From the NCBI GenBank assembly GCA_036435485.1, contig CM071597.1:177054147-177118146 (forward strand): a DNA stretch of 64,000 nucleotides, in the 5' to 3' direction. The notes beneath the pieces are model-generated. The model was given only the letters and a program-made list of their open reading frames with translations, made no database searches and was not told the origin of the DNA. The position numbers and the translations under genes are program-made. Positions 45,884-56,575 of this stretch are shown here, one piece after another; position 1 is the first letter of the stretch, and the number at the start of each line of letters is the position of its first letter. Source of the DNA: Saposhnikovia divaricata. Taxonomy: Eukaryota; Streptophyta; Magnoliopsida; Apiales; Apiaceae.

Positions 45884-47826
45884 TGATAAGTGCATAATTT
45901 TGCATATTTTTATTACCTATTTATTGTCTGAATTCGTATTTTAATAAATTATTTTGTTGTATTTCAGGAAATTCAAGAAAAATTGAAGAAATTGCAAAAT
46001 AAAGAAATAAATGGCAAAAGAAGGAAAAGAAGGACCAAAATGAAAGAAAAATGAAAAGCTAAGGAGGGTGGTGCATCTTTGTAGCCCACCAAAATGAATG
46101 GCCAAGATTTAGCCAACCAAAACCAAATCAAGGGCTAGGATTTACCCACACCTACCTAAAACCCTAAAATTTTCCTATAAATATGGCCTCATTTCTTTGT
46201 AATAAAACACATGAGGAGTAGATTAGATTTAGGATTAGTTTTCAGTTCAACTCCTAAATTTTAGTTGTAATTTCTCTTTGTAATTTTTGTAAACAATTTT
46301 TATTTTCAGCACTTATTTTCTGTTTTATTCGGTTAATTCCAAGTAGACTCCATTGTTTTCCTGTTTTAAGTACAATTCAGTTCCCTTCTTATTTTCTCAC
46401 AAAAGGAAGCACAAAGCACTCTTCCCTACTCTTTCCCTTCCATTTTTCTTTTTCCTGCAAAAATCCCATCTCCCCATTCTATTCCCCCTTCCTGCGAACA
46501 GCTATAAACCCGAATTCCCTCTCTCCCTCCTTCATTTCCATTCGTTACTAAACCCAAAAGTTCATATCTCTGTATTCTTTTTCGATTAAAAACCCATTTC
46601 CCTTGTTTTGGTTTTTGACTTCATTTGTATGTTTGAGTCGTAGAAGATTGTTGCTGTTGTTTCGGAGTCTTGATTTTATATGTTTGTTGAGTTACGGTTC
46701 CTGTATCTTTGTAAATTGTTGCTTGGTTGAGTTCGCGATTGATGTTATTTGCTAATTTCTTTTTCCGGTTTCTTGCTTTGCTGAGTTTTGTGATTTGGAA
46801 TAAGTTCTGTCGATCGATTGCTTTTTGATTTCGAACTGCTTGGGTTTGTTGTGATTATGATGGTTGAGTCGTTTCAAGTTTTTCTGCGCCAAGTTCTTGC
46901 TTTGTTATAGGTTGTTAGAATTGACATTGGTTTTGTTTGCTTTTACCGAGTCCAATTCCGAGTATTTTGGAGTAGTGGATGTTTGTAAATGTGGCTGTTT
47001 GGTTTTTGTTATTGTTTTAGTCGCATTTTGTGAGCACTGACTTCACTGAGTGGGCGTCTTTTCGTGTTTTATGTCCCTGTATAGCCGAATCGTTCTTGAG
47101 TTGTGCTGTGTTTTGATCTAAGCTGTTTCCTTTGTTGATTGTTCACAAGTGTTGTTCTCGTTGTTGCCTGTTTGCTGAGTTGCCGCGAGAGTCGAGTCTT
47201 GACTGTATTTGAGACCTCTTAATGCCCGAGTGTGTTCCTGAGTTTCCTTGATGCTGTTGTGTCGTGTTTTCTTGTTTTTGAATTGTAGTATCCAGGTTGA
47301 GTTCCTTGTTTTTGTTATGAGTAATTTGGCTAGCTAACATTACTAAACACTCATGTCAAGTTCTCTAGTAAATAAAATTGATTTAAATCTTACATTTATG
47401 GTCAAGAGTTTTGTGTCAAAAAAAATTGTTATCAAAACTTTTCTGTAAAATAAAATTTATTCAGAATTTTTACATTTTAGAATAAATCAGTTTTAATCTC
47501 TCCATTTACATTTAGTTAATAGATTACTAATTGACTTTTCTTTAATAAAAAAAAATAATAAATAATTTAGTTTTAATTTTAATTTTCGATTAGGATTTAA
47601 ATAGTATAAATTCAAAATTCAGTTTCTAGTTGAAATTAGATTAATTAAATTTCGTCTTAGTTTCAGAAATTAATAGTAAAAATCCCAAACCCCAAAATGT
47701 TCTAGTTCGATTAAATTAGAAATTAAGGATCGCGAATAAAATTATTCCCTGTGGATCGAATCTTAAATATTAAAACGATGATCGTGCGCTTGCGATATTA
47801 AATTGTACACATTTTCTGCCACATCA
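45884..47826 (+). repeat. Element C 3' LTR
   Basis: 1943 bp, same length as the 5' LTR and essentially identical to it. Confidence 0.93.
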
Positions 47827-48228
47827 GCTGTGTTCAAGAAACAAGGGGTTCCAGCTAGCTGCAGTCAGTAACTGGGTGGTAAGGGAGATATATTATTGTG
47901 TCTTGTAATTGGATTTAATTGTGATCAATAATATATTCTCTTACCAAGTTGGTAAGGGACTAGGACGTAGACCATAGAAGATTAGGGGTCGAACCTAGCT
48001 AAAATTCTTGGTGTTCTTTACTTACTGCACTTTTGTCCTTCTGCATTGCATATCACAGCTAGTTGCTTATTTGTTAATCTGCCAAATCAAGTTAACTCAG
48101 CTAGCTGCTTATTCACTAATTTATTTCATCCAGCTAGCTGCCAGAGTAAAATTTTAGACAGATTTTTTATTTGATCATTGTTAGTCATAACACCTATTCA
48201 CCCCCCCTCTAGGTGTATTTTCAGGTTC

Positions 48229-48751
48229 TATTTAATAAAATAAAGTAATAATATGTATCATCTTTTCTATATTTTCTAACTAAAATCCTTCTTTTAATAG
48301 AAATATCACGGACAATATTAATTTTTCCTTTTCTAAAAATATTACGTGAAATTATATTTAGTAAAATAAGATAATTAAATTATAATTATTATAAACTAAT
48401 CAATTACTTTTTTCACCTAGAACATGTTTTCTTTTTGATTTCCTCTAACTAAATCCTATCTTTTTCTAATTGGCATTTTATTTAATAAAATAAAATATTA
48501 ATTTTATAATTACCATTAATTAACCGATTACCTTTTTCAACTAAAACCTATCATCTTTTCTATATTTTCTAACTAAAATCACTCCATTTCTAGAAATATC
48601 ACGGATAACATTTATATAATTATTATCAAATCATCACATATAAAAATGTAAGCCTCCAAAATTCATATTTTAAAAAATTAATTTAAATAAATGAAAATTT
48701 CATATAATATTAAAATAAAAAAATCCGTGCATCGCACTGGTTTTAAGCTAG
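48229..48751 (+). other. Helitron 3' body and terminus
   Basis: Degenerate Helitron repeats (TATCATCTTTTCTATATTTTC occurs twice), then the terminal hairpin at 48725-48740 and CTAG at 48748-48751. Confidence 0.65.
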
Positions 48752-48812
48752 TATTCTTAATATATTGTCAATTAATTTGATCCCATTTTCACATGAACAA
48801 AATGCAAATTAT

Positions 48813-49022
48813 GGTGGTGTTTGGTTTAGCTTATTTTCCAGAAAAGTTGACTTATTTTAATAAATAAGCTAAGTTTCCTAGTTTTTTCCTGAAAAAAATA
48901 TATTTTTTATAATTTATGGAATCTTAAACATACATTAAATACTTATATAACAAAATTATCAAAATATTAATTTTTTATCAAAAAATAAATAACTTATTTT
49001 AAGATGAGCCGAACAACCCCTA
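48813..49022. mobile_element. hAT-like MITE 1
   Basis: About 205 bp. The left end GGTGTTTGGTTTAGCTTATTTT faces a right end whose complement reads GGGGTTGTTCGGCTCATCTT. AT-rich interior, no ORF. Borders are good to about 5 bp; the TSD is not clear. Confidence 0.55.
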
Positions 49023-49149
49023 TGTTATTTCCTCAACATCTCTATACAACAGATGAAAGAGATAAAACTACAGGCATTCTCTATCTGTAGGGATTTTCTA
49101 CTTTTCATTATTTAACGGTATTCGTCAAAAGATGAAAGAGCAAATCATA

Positions 49150-49369
49150 TGGCCTGTTTGGCTAACCTTATATTAAGGACTTATGAACTTATTTTCGGGT
49201 AAAATTTTTTATATTTTTATAATTTTTTTATACAAGTATTTAATGTATATTTGATATTCAATAAGTTGCAAAAATAAATTGGAAAATAAGTTGAAAAGTT
49301 AGGAATCTTAACTTTCAACTTAAAATAAGTTGACTTATTCTGGAAAATAAGTTCTCCCAAACACCCCCA
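49150..49369. mobile_element. hAT-like MITE 2
   Basis: About 220 bp. The left end GGCCTGTTTGGCTAACCTTA faces GGGGGTGTTTGGGAGAACTT on the complement. Same family style as MITE 1, lying 150 bp from the 3' end of the RLP gene. Confidence 0.6.
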
Positions 49370-49518
49370 TAGTATAAAATTATTGTATTACAAGCCAAAC
49401 AAGCAAAGCATATAACAACTTCTAAATAGATTTATTTATGGGTTGTGAGTAGTTCACAAATAGAGTTATCCTTTACTATCTTCATACAGAAGAGAATGAT
49501 CACCCCTTAGCTTTGAAC

Positions 49519-52500
49519 TTATCTTTTAAATTTGGCAATACGCACCACCATGGCAACGTAAAGTTGATCTTTCAAGCTGTACAGGAACAGGAAATACGCA
49601 TGTCTCCAACGACGGTTTAGTACTAAAGTTCCAATGATTCCCCAAAAGGAAGTGCTAAAACCAAGTGCTGCACTTACATAGACCCCCCTCTGATATTCCC
49701 TGTCCTCTCCATCAATATCATACTCGCCATATGGACGGATGACATGCGGCTTATCTGGTTCATCTCCTGGACAAATCTTTGGTAGTGGTTTACCACAGAG
49801 TCCGCTGTTTCCCTCATATGTGGAAATATTGAAGGTTTGAAGTTGAGTGCTAGATGGGATTCTTCCTGAAAAGTTATTGTTTGAGAGATCTAAATATGCC
49901 AGAAAATATAATCTAGACATGCTTTCAGGAATTTTGCCTGAAAATTTGTTTCTTGACAAGTCTAAGCATTCTAACACTGTCAACTGGCCAATCTCCAACG
50001 GAACTTGTCCATAAAACTTATTCCCTGACAAGTTCAGACCCTTGAGATCTAAAAGTCTGGTTATACCTAAGGGAATTTCTCCGGTCAATTTGTTGGTTGA
50101 CAGATCAATCATCTTCAGATACGCAAAATTTCTTCCATACTCAAAATCCTGCCCTTTCCATCTTGCCGATGCAGTAGCAATATAACTATAGTTGGTTGGC
50201 AATATAGCAGATGGCGAAGATGACGTAACGTAGGCAGTAAGATTACCAAAGCATGGAGGGATATTTCCAGAAATTTTGTTCATGGACAGGTCTAGAAAAT
50301 GAAGATTCGATGAATGACATACCTCATAAGGGATGCTTCCCCTAAATCGGTTAGATTTTAGGATTAGTGCATACAAATTTGGTAGGTCTTCCCCAAGCCA
50401 TGTCGGTACCTTTCCTGATAGCTTATTTAACCCAAAATCTACAAAACCAAGTTTGCTGCAGTTTCTCAGTGATGCAGGTAATTTACCGTACAACTTATTC
50501 TTCCGCAAAATCAGTGTTTGGAGAAATGGTAGGTGCCCTATTGATGTTGGAATTCTACCAGAAAAATTGTTATAACCCAAGTTAAGAAACACTAAATACG
50601 GGAAGAGCGTCCAATTATCGGGAAGTGCACCAAACAACTGGTTATGTGAGATATCAAGGAAGCTCAAATAAAAGACTTCATCAACAAATAAGGAAAAGAG
50701 TGTTCCTGAAAATTTGTTTTGAGAAAGATTAGTGGTAGCGGTCCATCAAAATAATTCGAACTCAGATCTATGACATCAATGGATTCAAATTTACCAGAAA
50801 ACTTACCCCTAATTTTGTTAGAAGAGAGATTTAACAGATCAAAGCTCGTTGAAAGGTTCCAGAACCAGAAAGGGATGGTGTCTGAAATTTGGCTGTTTGA
50901 GATATCAAGAACAGAAATTCCTCTTTGACTTCGAATCCATTTAGGGAAATTTGGCCCCAACTTGCATGATGCCAGAGAAAGTTCCCAAAGTTGGAAAGGA
51001 GGATTCCATTTAGAACTGAACTCAAATGTCATAGAATTAAATGATGCATCCAAAGTCTCTAAGCTGGAAAGATTGGACAAATGTGCTTCAGTAATTGTAC
51101 TGCGGATGGAGTTCTTTGAGAGGTCCAGATCTTGAAGATTGTAGAGTAGTCCGACTGACTCAGTTTCCCATTCTGTAAGTCGATTCTCACTAAGCCACAA
51201 TCTTTGCAAAGATGAACATCCAGTAAAATCAGGAAGACTCCCAGAAAACTCATTAGCATGAAGATCTAAATCACCCAAAAATGAAAATCCCGTAAAAGCT
51301 GGTAAAGAACCTTTAAGATGGTTATTGGACAAGTCCAAGGATCCTAGAGCTGAATAGTTTTGTAAAATTGTTGGTAGATATCCATTTAACTGATTAGAGT
51401 TGACTTTCAAGACTCTGGGGGATGAAAGTTGTGTAATACCAGGCAGTGATCCAGTAAGATGGTTTTCAGATATCGACAGTCTTTGCAAAAGAGGAAAAGG
51501 TCCAGATAAAAGATCTTCAAGGTTCCCAGTGAGATTGTTGGAACTAAATTCTATGACTTCCAAGTTCGATAAATTGAAAATGGATTTTGGAATCGGACCA
51601 ATTAAGAGGTTGTGTTCAAGATTCAGATGAGTAAGAGTAGTCAAATGAGCAATAGGTGGTGGAATTTTCCCTTCCAACATGTTATGACTCAGGTCAATTT
51701 CTAGCAAACTGCTATTGAAGTGCGAAAGCCAATAAAAAATGGATGAATTTATGTAGTTTTCTCCAAGATGAAGCACAGAAATAGAGGAAGAAAAATTGCT
51801 TATGGTAGAAGATGGAGACAAGAGATTACAGCTCTGTAGCTGCAAAACTGATATGGAAGGGATCCTCTGGATAAAGCTTACCCAGATACTGGGACGAGTA
51901 ATGTTGATACCACTCAAATCAAGGTATGTCAAAGAAGATAGATTAAACAACCACTCAAAGTTCCCACCGCCACTTAAAAGAGAATTATAAGCCAGGTCAA
52001 GATGCTGCAAGTTGGAGAGGTTTCCAAACTCATGTGGAATAACTCCTGTAAAGTAACAGTAGGAAAGATCAAGGTATCTTAGGCTGTGGAGTGAGCTAAT
52101 AAACTTTGGGACAGGACTTAAAAATTCATTAAAGCCGAGATTCAGATACTGCAAGTTGGATAGATTTCCAATCTGGTAAGGAATTGATTGGCCCTCAATC
52201 AAAGTTTCCGAAAAATCAAGGTGAACTAAGTTTGTGAGAGAACCAACGAATTCGGGAAATTCTGAAATGGAATTGCTACTGAGGTCCAAGTAGTTGAGAA
52301 ATGGTAAATCAAGCAACGAATCACTGATACTAACAGTGGTTCTATTCACGGAATATGGTGAACATAAATAACAATCAATTGGTAAAATAAGAGAAGAAAG
52401 ATGCAGGCTAGTAACATGGCCGGTGCGATTGTCACAGCCAACACCTTTATATTTGCAGCAATCTTCTTCTTCTTTCTTCCATGAACCAAGATCATCATAT

Positions 52501-52658
52501 TTATTTGCAACTTGTTGTTTAAACAGAAGCAAAGCTTTTCTCTCCCTCTCAACGCACCTCATCGTTATCTGCTTGTCATTCTTTGATCCAAACGACGATG
52601 TTTCTATGCACAGCAAAACAAGTAGAACAACTAATACATTAAGAGGATTCATCGCCAT
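49519..52658 (-). pseudogene. LRR receptor-like protein (Cf-9/EIX2-type RLP) with one frameshift
   Basis: A cell-surface receptor lacking a kinase, of the type that senses pathogen patterns with partner kinases such as SOBIR1. The start is the ATG at 52658 (MAMNPLNVLVVLLVLLCIE, signal peptide). The frame extends upstream only to a TTG that overlaps the TATA box. LRRNT follows (CVERERKALLLFKQQ, DCCKYKGVGCD), then roughly 25-30 LRRs of the plant L..L..LDLS.N...G.IP type. The second ORF (50667-49519) has an island segment (WKGQDFEYGRNFAYLKMIDLS, about 50160-50100), the last LRRs, the cap LCGKPLP, an acidic spacer, one membrane span (VSAALGFSTSFWGIIGTLVL, about 49680-49620) and a short basic tail. 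The two ORFs meet near 50720-50735, where the frame shifts and some residues of one LRR seem missing. A stop follows at 50664, which would remove the membrane anchor. Either a pseudogene or an assembly error; no intron is apparent. Confidence 0.9.
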
Positions 52659-52756
52659 GAAATCAAGTGGCAAAATGAAAGCAAATAAATTATCAACAAA
52701 AACGTACACCCTTTGGTTGATATTTGGCGTGACCATGATACAGGGAGGGGATTGCA

Positions 52757-52763
52757 ATTTATA
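52757..52763 (-). promoter_or_regulatory. Putative TATA box of the RLP gene
   Basis: TATAAAT on the minus strand, about 100 nt before the ATG at 52658, in AGTTTATAAATTG. It supports 52658 as the start rather than the upstream TTG. Confidence 0.55.
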
Positions 52764-53029
52764 AACTTTTTTCTCGAGTAATTTTATTTTTTCAAAAAAT
52801 TATTATATGCATTTGTAGTATTATCTATATGAGGTGGTTCTAAAAAATTAAGAAATCTATCTATTAAAAATAATATATATTACACAAAAATATTAACTAA
52901 ATTTCATAATTTTCTTCTCACAAGTCTACTAACAACAAGTCAAGTCTACTAACAACAAGCCAAGAAGTCAAACCCCACACACCGGAGCAATGTTAGAGTT
53001 TTGAATTTTCTATTTACGATGTTACGCAT

Positions 53030-53520
53030 TCGTCTTCATGAAATCAAATGGTAAAATGAAAGCAAATTTATCATAAGTACCGCTGAAAAGTAGCCTTTAG
53101 TTGCAATAATCTGAGTATTGGAGTAACTATTTCCTCCATCCAAAAATACATATTTTAAGGTGAATAAAAATGATAATTTCGCATATTATTTTTAAATTTT
53201 TCTTATAAATTAGATTTTAAATATCAAATTTTAATTCAGAAAAAAATCGAAAAATAACATGTGGAACTATTTTTTTATTCACCTTAAAATACATGTAAAA
53301 AAATCAAAGGACATATATTTTGGAACGGATGTAGTATTATATTGGGAGGGAAGTGTTGTTTATAAATTTTTCAACAATTAATAATTTAAAGCATATTATT
53401 ATATAAATATTTTAAAAAAACTAAAAAAATATGAGATGGTTCATTAGGAAAGCAAAAAAACAATCTTTCAGAAAATTAAATAAGCTAGATGTTAAATTTA
53501 ACAAAATTATAAGTTGTGAA
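53030..53520 (-). repeat. Second copy of the RLP leader and promoter
   Basis: The minus-strand leader GCTTTCATTTTACCATTTGATTTCAT (53060-53035) matches the RLP leader (52686-52656). Further upstream, GGGAGGGAAGTG and TTTATAAAT (53345-53370) match 52744-52765, and similarity continues to about 53520. After the ATG the frame stops within 5 codons, so no receptor follows. The copy is interrupted by the Stowaway-like MITE. Confidence 0.6.
53124..53339. mobile_element. Stowaway-like MITE in the duplicated RLP promoter
   Basis: About 215 bp. The left end ACTATTTCCTCCATCCAAAA pairs with a right end whose complement reads ACTACATCCGTTCCAAAA. Inner arms TTTTAAGGTGAATAAAA (53154) and TTTATTCACCTTAAAA (53275) also pair. 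The likely TSD is TA. Confidence 0.65.
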
Positions 53521-53994
53521 TGAATAATTCTAAAACTAAATTATTGTATAGTAAATTAGACATAAAACAAAGAAGAGTACCAAATACACATAGTTTATAA
53601 TATATTAAGGTAACATTTTTATCAGCTGAGTGCTAAAAATAATGTTATAATATAATATAAAATACAGTTTACTCCACCTTAAGATTTAGTCAGGTAACTC
53701 AATCTATAACATCTATAACATAACATTTATTAACGAGTGAAATCTTCTTTTTAGTGGTACCTAAAATTTGGTTCGCACTATATTTTGGTTTCACCCCATA
53801 AAATTTGGTTCGCATTATATTTTGGTTTCATTCCTAAAATCCTATTTCCTCTAGAATTCTATGTTATTTTTTAAAAAATAGAAATCCTATTATAATTATA
53901 ATTCTTTTATTTGTAATTTTTTTAATAAAATCATATTTCTCCTAAAATACTATGTTCATTTAAAAGGAATTAAAAATAGAGTTCTTATGATAAT

Positions 53995-54880
53995 TGTTGA
54001 TGAGTGGATTTCGTAACAACTTTTTTAGAGGTTTTCGGTGAGTTGTAAGGCTAACGATCAACTGTTCTATAGAAGATTTGGGTTGTGTTTATGGGGTGAG
54101 CTGAGCTTGAGAGTTCCTCCAATAATCTAAGGTTCCTTTAGAGAGAATTAGAGAGCTAAAATCCGTCCCCTCTCAAGGTGCCTACGTATCCTTTATATAG
54201 GAATCAAGCTCACGTAGTTCTAATGCTAAGTTGATTCTGCTTGACTAGCTGTGCAGGGTAATCTAGTTCGTGTTGGACTCAAGTTCCTTTAGAGCTTACC
54301 ACGAACTGGTTGGCTAAGTAGAATAGAACTCGAGTTCGTATCTTACTATAAATCTGACATATATTAGAGGCAATCTAGGATCAACTACGTCCTAGAAGTA
54401 CACTCCAATAATAAATCTATATCTATCTAGACAACTTCTAGATCTTTCTGTCGGCTAATCTTAGGAACATGGTGCTCAGGAACCTATATCTTAGGAGCCT
54501 GTTTCTCAGGAACCTCCTTATCTCGGAACCTGTTGCTTAAGAACCTCTCTACAGGAATCTGTACCTGCACAAATAACAAACTTATTAGACTGGAAGGCTT
54601 CTTTGGCGTCTTCACATGTTTTTGGCTATCTCTACGATTGCTGCTAGGCTGACTTGAACTCTTCTACGGGAAGGAACCTGGTCCATTTGTAATCTGCCTA
54701 GCTTCCAGTTCTTCGGGAACCTCTTGATATTTGTAACTTTTTAATCATCTTTCTGTTTGATGCTCATTTCTTCATATCCAATCTTCATGGCTTGTACTGG
54801 ACCTGGCTTCTAGCTTGTATGGATTGGACCTTATGGCTTAATGGGCCTAAATTCGACTCATGGTAATTTTGGGCAAAACA
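53995..54880 (-). mobile_element. Solo LTR
   Basis: 886 bp, TGTTG...AAACA, TSD ATAAT at 53990-53994 and 54881-54885. It sits inside one repeat copy, and the uninterrupted sequence is seen at 58300 and 62645. On the minus strand CCTATATAAAGG (about 54199-54188) is a canonical TATA box, hence the orientation. AGGAACC-like motifs recur at 54470-54560. There is no internal region, so the element was lost by LTR-LTR recombination. Confidence 0.75.
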
Positions 54881-55894
54881 ATAATTATAATTCTTTTATT
54901 TATAATTTTTTTTACTAGAAAAAGCTAACGATCAAAAACCACCAACAAATAGAGGGTAAAACACCAACGAATACAATATACAATATGGGGTTACTTGATA
55001 TAAATTTTTGTAAAACACCAAAAAATACGTAGTTTGATCGTATAACATTTTATAAAACACTAGCGAATCTATAACCTTTATTAATAAATCCCTTTTTAAT
55101 GGTACTTTCGTAACAAATTTGGTTCCACCCTTATATTGGTTTCATCACATATTCGTACTCCCCTAAAATTCTTATTATTTTATAAAAAAAATTGTTTGGA
55201 ATTTTGTTATAATTATAATTGTTTTACTATAATGTTACTGAATTATACAAATAACGTATCTATTAGAACCAAAACCATGTATGTTATGTTTTCTTGATAT
55301 TTTAAAATATAATCTTAAATAAATAGTAAATCAAATCTATATCTCTAACCTTTATTAATAAGTAAAACCCCTTTTTACTGTACTACTTTGTACACAATTT
55401 GATTCGCGTCATATTTTGGTTTCACCCCAAGACTCCTAATTTCCCTAGAATTCTATGTTATTTTATAAAATAAATAAAAAAAATCCGTTTACAATTATAA
55501 TTCTTTTATTACAATTTAGTCAAAAAAAGACTACGAATACATATGTTGATCTACGGTGACATGCTTATCTATAACAAACGAAATATATTTTTAATGGTAC
55601 TTCGGTATCAAAATTTGGTTACACCCCTAAGATTCCTATTTCTCCGACAATTCTATATTATTTTTTAATAAAATTTTTAATACTATTATAATTGTATTTA
55701 TCATGATCATTTACATCTTACGTATATATCGGAATCATTTAGTTTTTTTTCTCGATTTTCTTAAACAAACATAAATAAATAATATATAAAATGACCTTTA
55801 TTAATAAGCAAATTCTTTATAAATAACGTAATTTTTTATAATAAATTAATGATCAATTTAATTAAATTTTATCCGGCCCTTCTCATCTAATCAA

Positions 55895-56257
55895 TCTATA
55901 CTATTATATAATAAGCAAACAGGGGTATAATTTGGTTGTTTGTTCAACCTAGTTCAACCATCTAAAAGAATAGTGACCGTTAGATATTTAGTAATTAGAT
56001 AATAACCGTTAGATCTAATAATAAGGAATATTCTATATTTAAATCTCTCCTCTAAAGATCCAACGTTCGAATCCCTTCAATAACAAATTTACATTAAGAT
56101 TTTATATTATTAGTTCTAATCAATACATATCATTTATTAAATAACTATTATTGTTACTAATAATTTTATTAATTAATTACAAAGTTAAATTATATCCATA
56201 ATAAATTATTATACTCTATTTTATTTAATCATATTATTTTAAAAATATTTAAAAGTA
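55895..56257 (+). mobile_element. Helitron fragment, 3' end missing
   Basis: Starts A|TCTATACTATTATATAATAAG and is closely related, in reverse orientation, to 61817-62220. Homology stops at AATATTTAAAAGTA and another repeat follows, so the hairpin and CTAG end are gone. Confidence 0.6.
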
Positions 56258-56575
56258 AGTGAAATCCCGTTTTAATGGTACTTTCTTCTAGATTCGTGTC
56301 TCCTAGAATTATTGGAATTATGATGTAATTACAATTCTTTTATTATAAACTGCTGAGTTGCATAAATAACGTAGTTTTCGTTTATTCATTTTTTAAAATA
56401 TTTAATGATAAATAAAATAAATTTCAAAAAAATTTAATTAAAAAATGATTAATTATAATAAATTTTCTCGATCCGTACCGACACACAGTCATCCATCTTC
56501 GACTCGTAAATAAACAAGGACGAATATAATATAAGCTTCACTCTGACCTTTCTTTAATATTTAAATTTAAATGAA

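Larger units (their letters stand above)
40249..47826 (+). mobile_element. Element C: very young non-autonomous gypsy-like LTR retrotransposon
   Basis: 7578 bp, TSD GCTGT at 40244-40248 and 47827-47831. LTRs of 1943 bp each flank a 3692-bp interior. The interior has a tRNA-Asp-type PBS, one 532-aa ORF and three PPT-like tracts. There is no protease, RT or integrase. The PBS and the pattern GAGGAC...AGGTATGGGGG before the LTR are typical of Athila/Tat-type gypsy elements. By eye I find one difference between the LTRs (A at about 40550, G at 46185), so it inserted very recently. Confidence 0.92.
30444..48223 (+). mobile_element. Copia B: Sirevirus-like LTR retrotransposon with intact ORFs; 3' LTR split by element C
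   Basis: TSD GGTTC at 30439-30443 and 48224-48228. Order: 5' LTR, tRNA-Met PBS, gag, pol, third ORF, PPT, 3' LTR. About 10.2 kb without element C. By eye the LTRs differ at about 10 of 1366 sites (0.7%). Gag, pol and the third ORF are all open, unlike copia A. The split 3' LTR probably prevents faithful replication of this copy. The palindrome CAGCTAGCTG and close variants occur throughout. Confidence 0.93.
39276..48223 (+). repeat. Copia B 3' LTR, interrupted by element C
   Basis: Two halves, 39276-40248 and 47832-48223, together 1365 bp. They align with 30444-31810 across the insertion point once one GCTGT copy is removed. Confidence 0.93.
6159..48751 (+). mobile_element. Non-autonomous Helitron carrying two nested retrotransposon insertions
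   Basis: The left end is A|TCTATACTATTATATAAAAGC at 6158/6159. The right end is a short hairpin (CCGTGC-ATC-GCACTGG, 48725-48740) followed by CTAG|T at 48751/48752. These are the hallmarks of plant Helitrons: 5' TC, 3' hairpin plus CTRR, insertion between A and T, no TSD. Another Helitron in this window starts with nearly the same bases (55895). Removing copia A (6784-29508) and copia B (30444-48223) with one TSD copy each leaves about 2.08 kb. That remainder has no Rep/helicase ORF, so the element was mobilised in trans. Its body is built of degenerate T-rich repeats. Confidence 0.65.
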
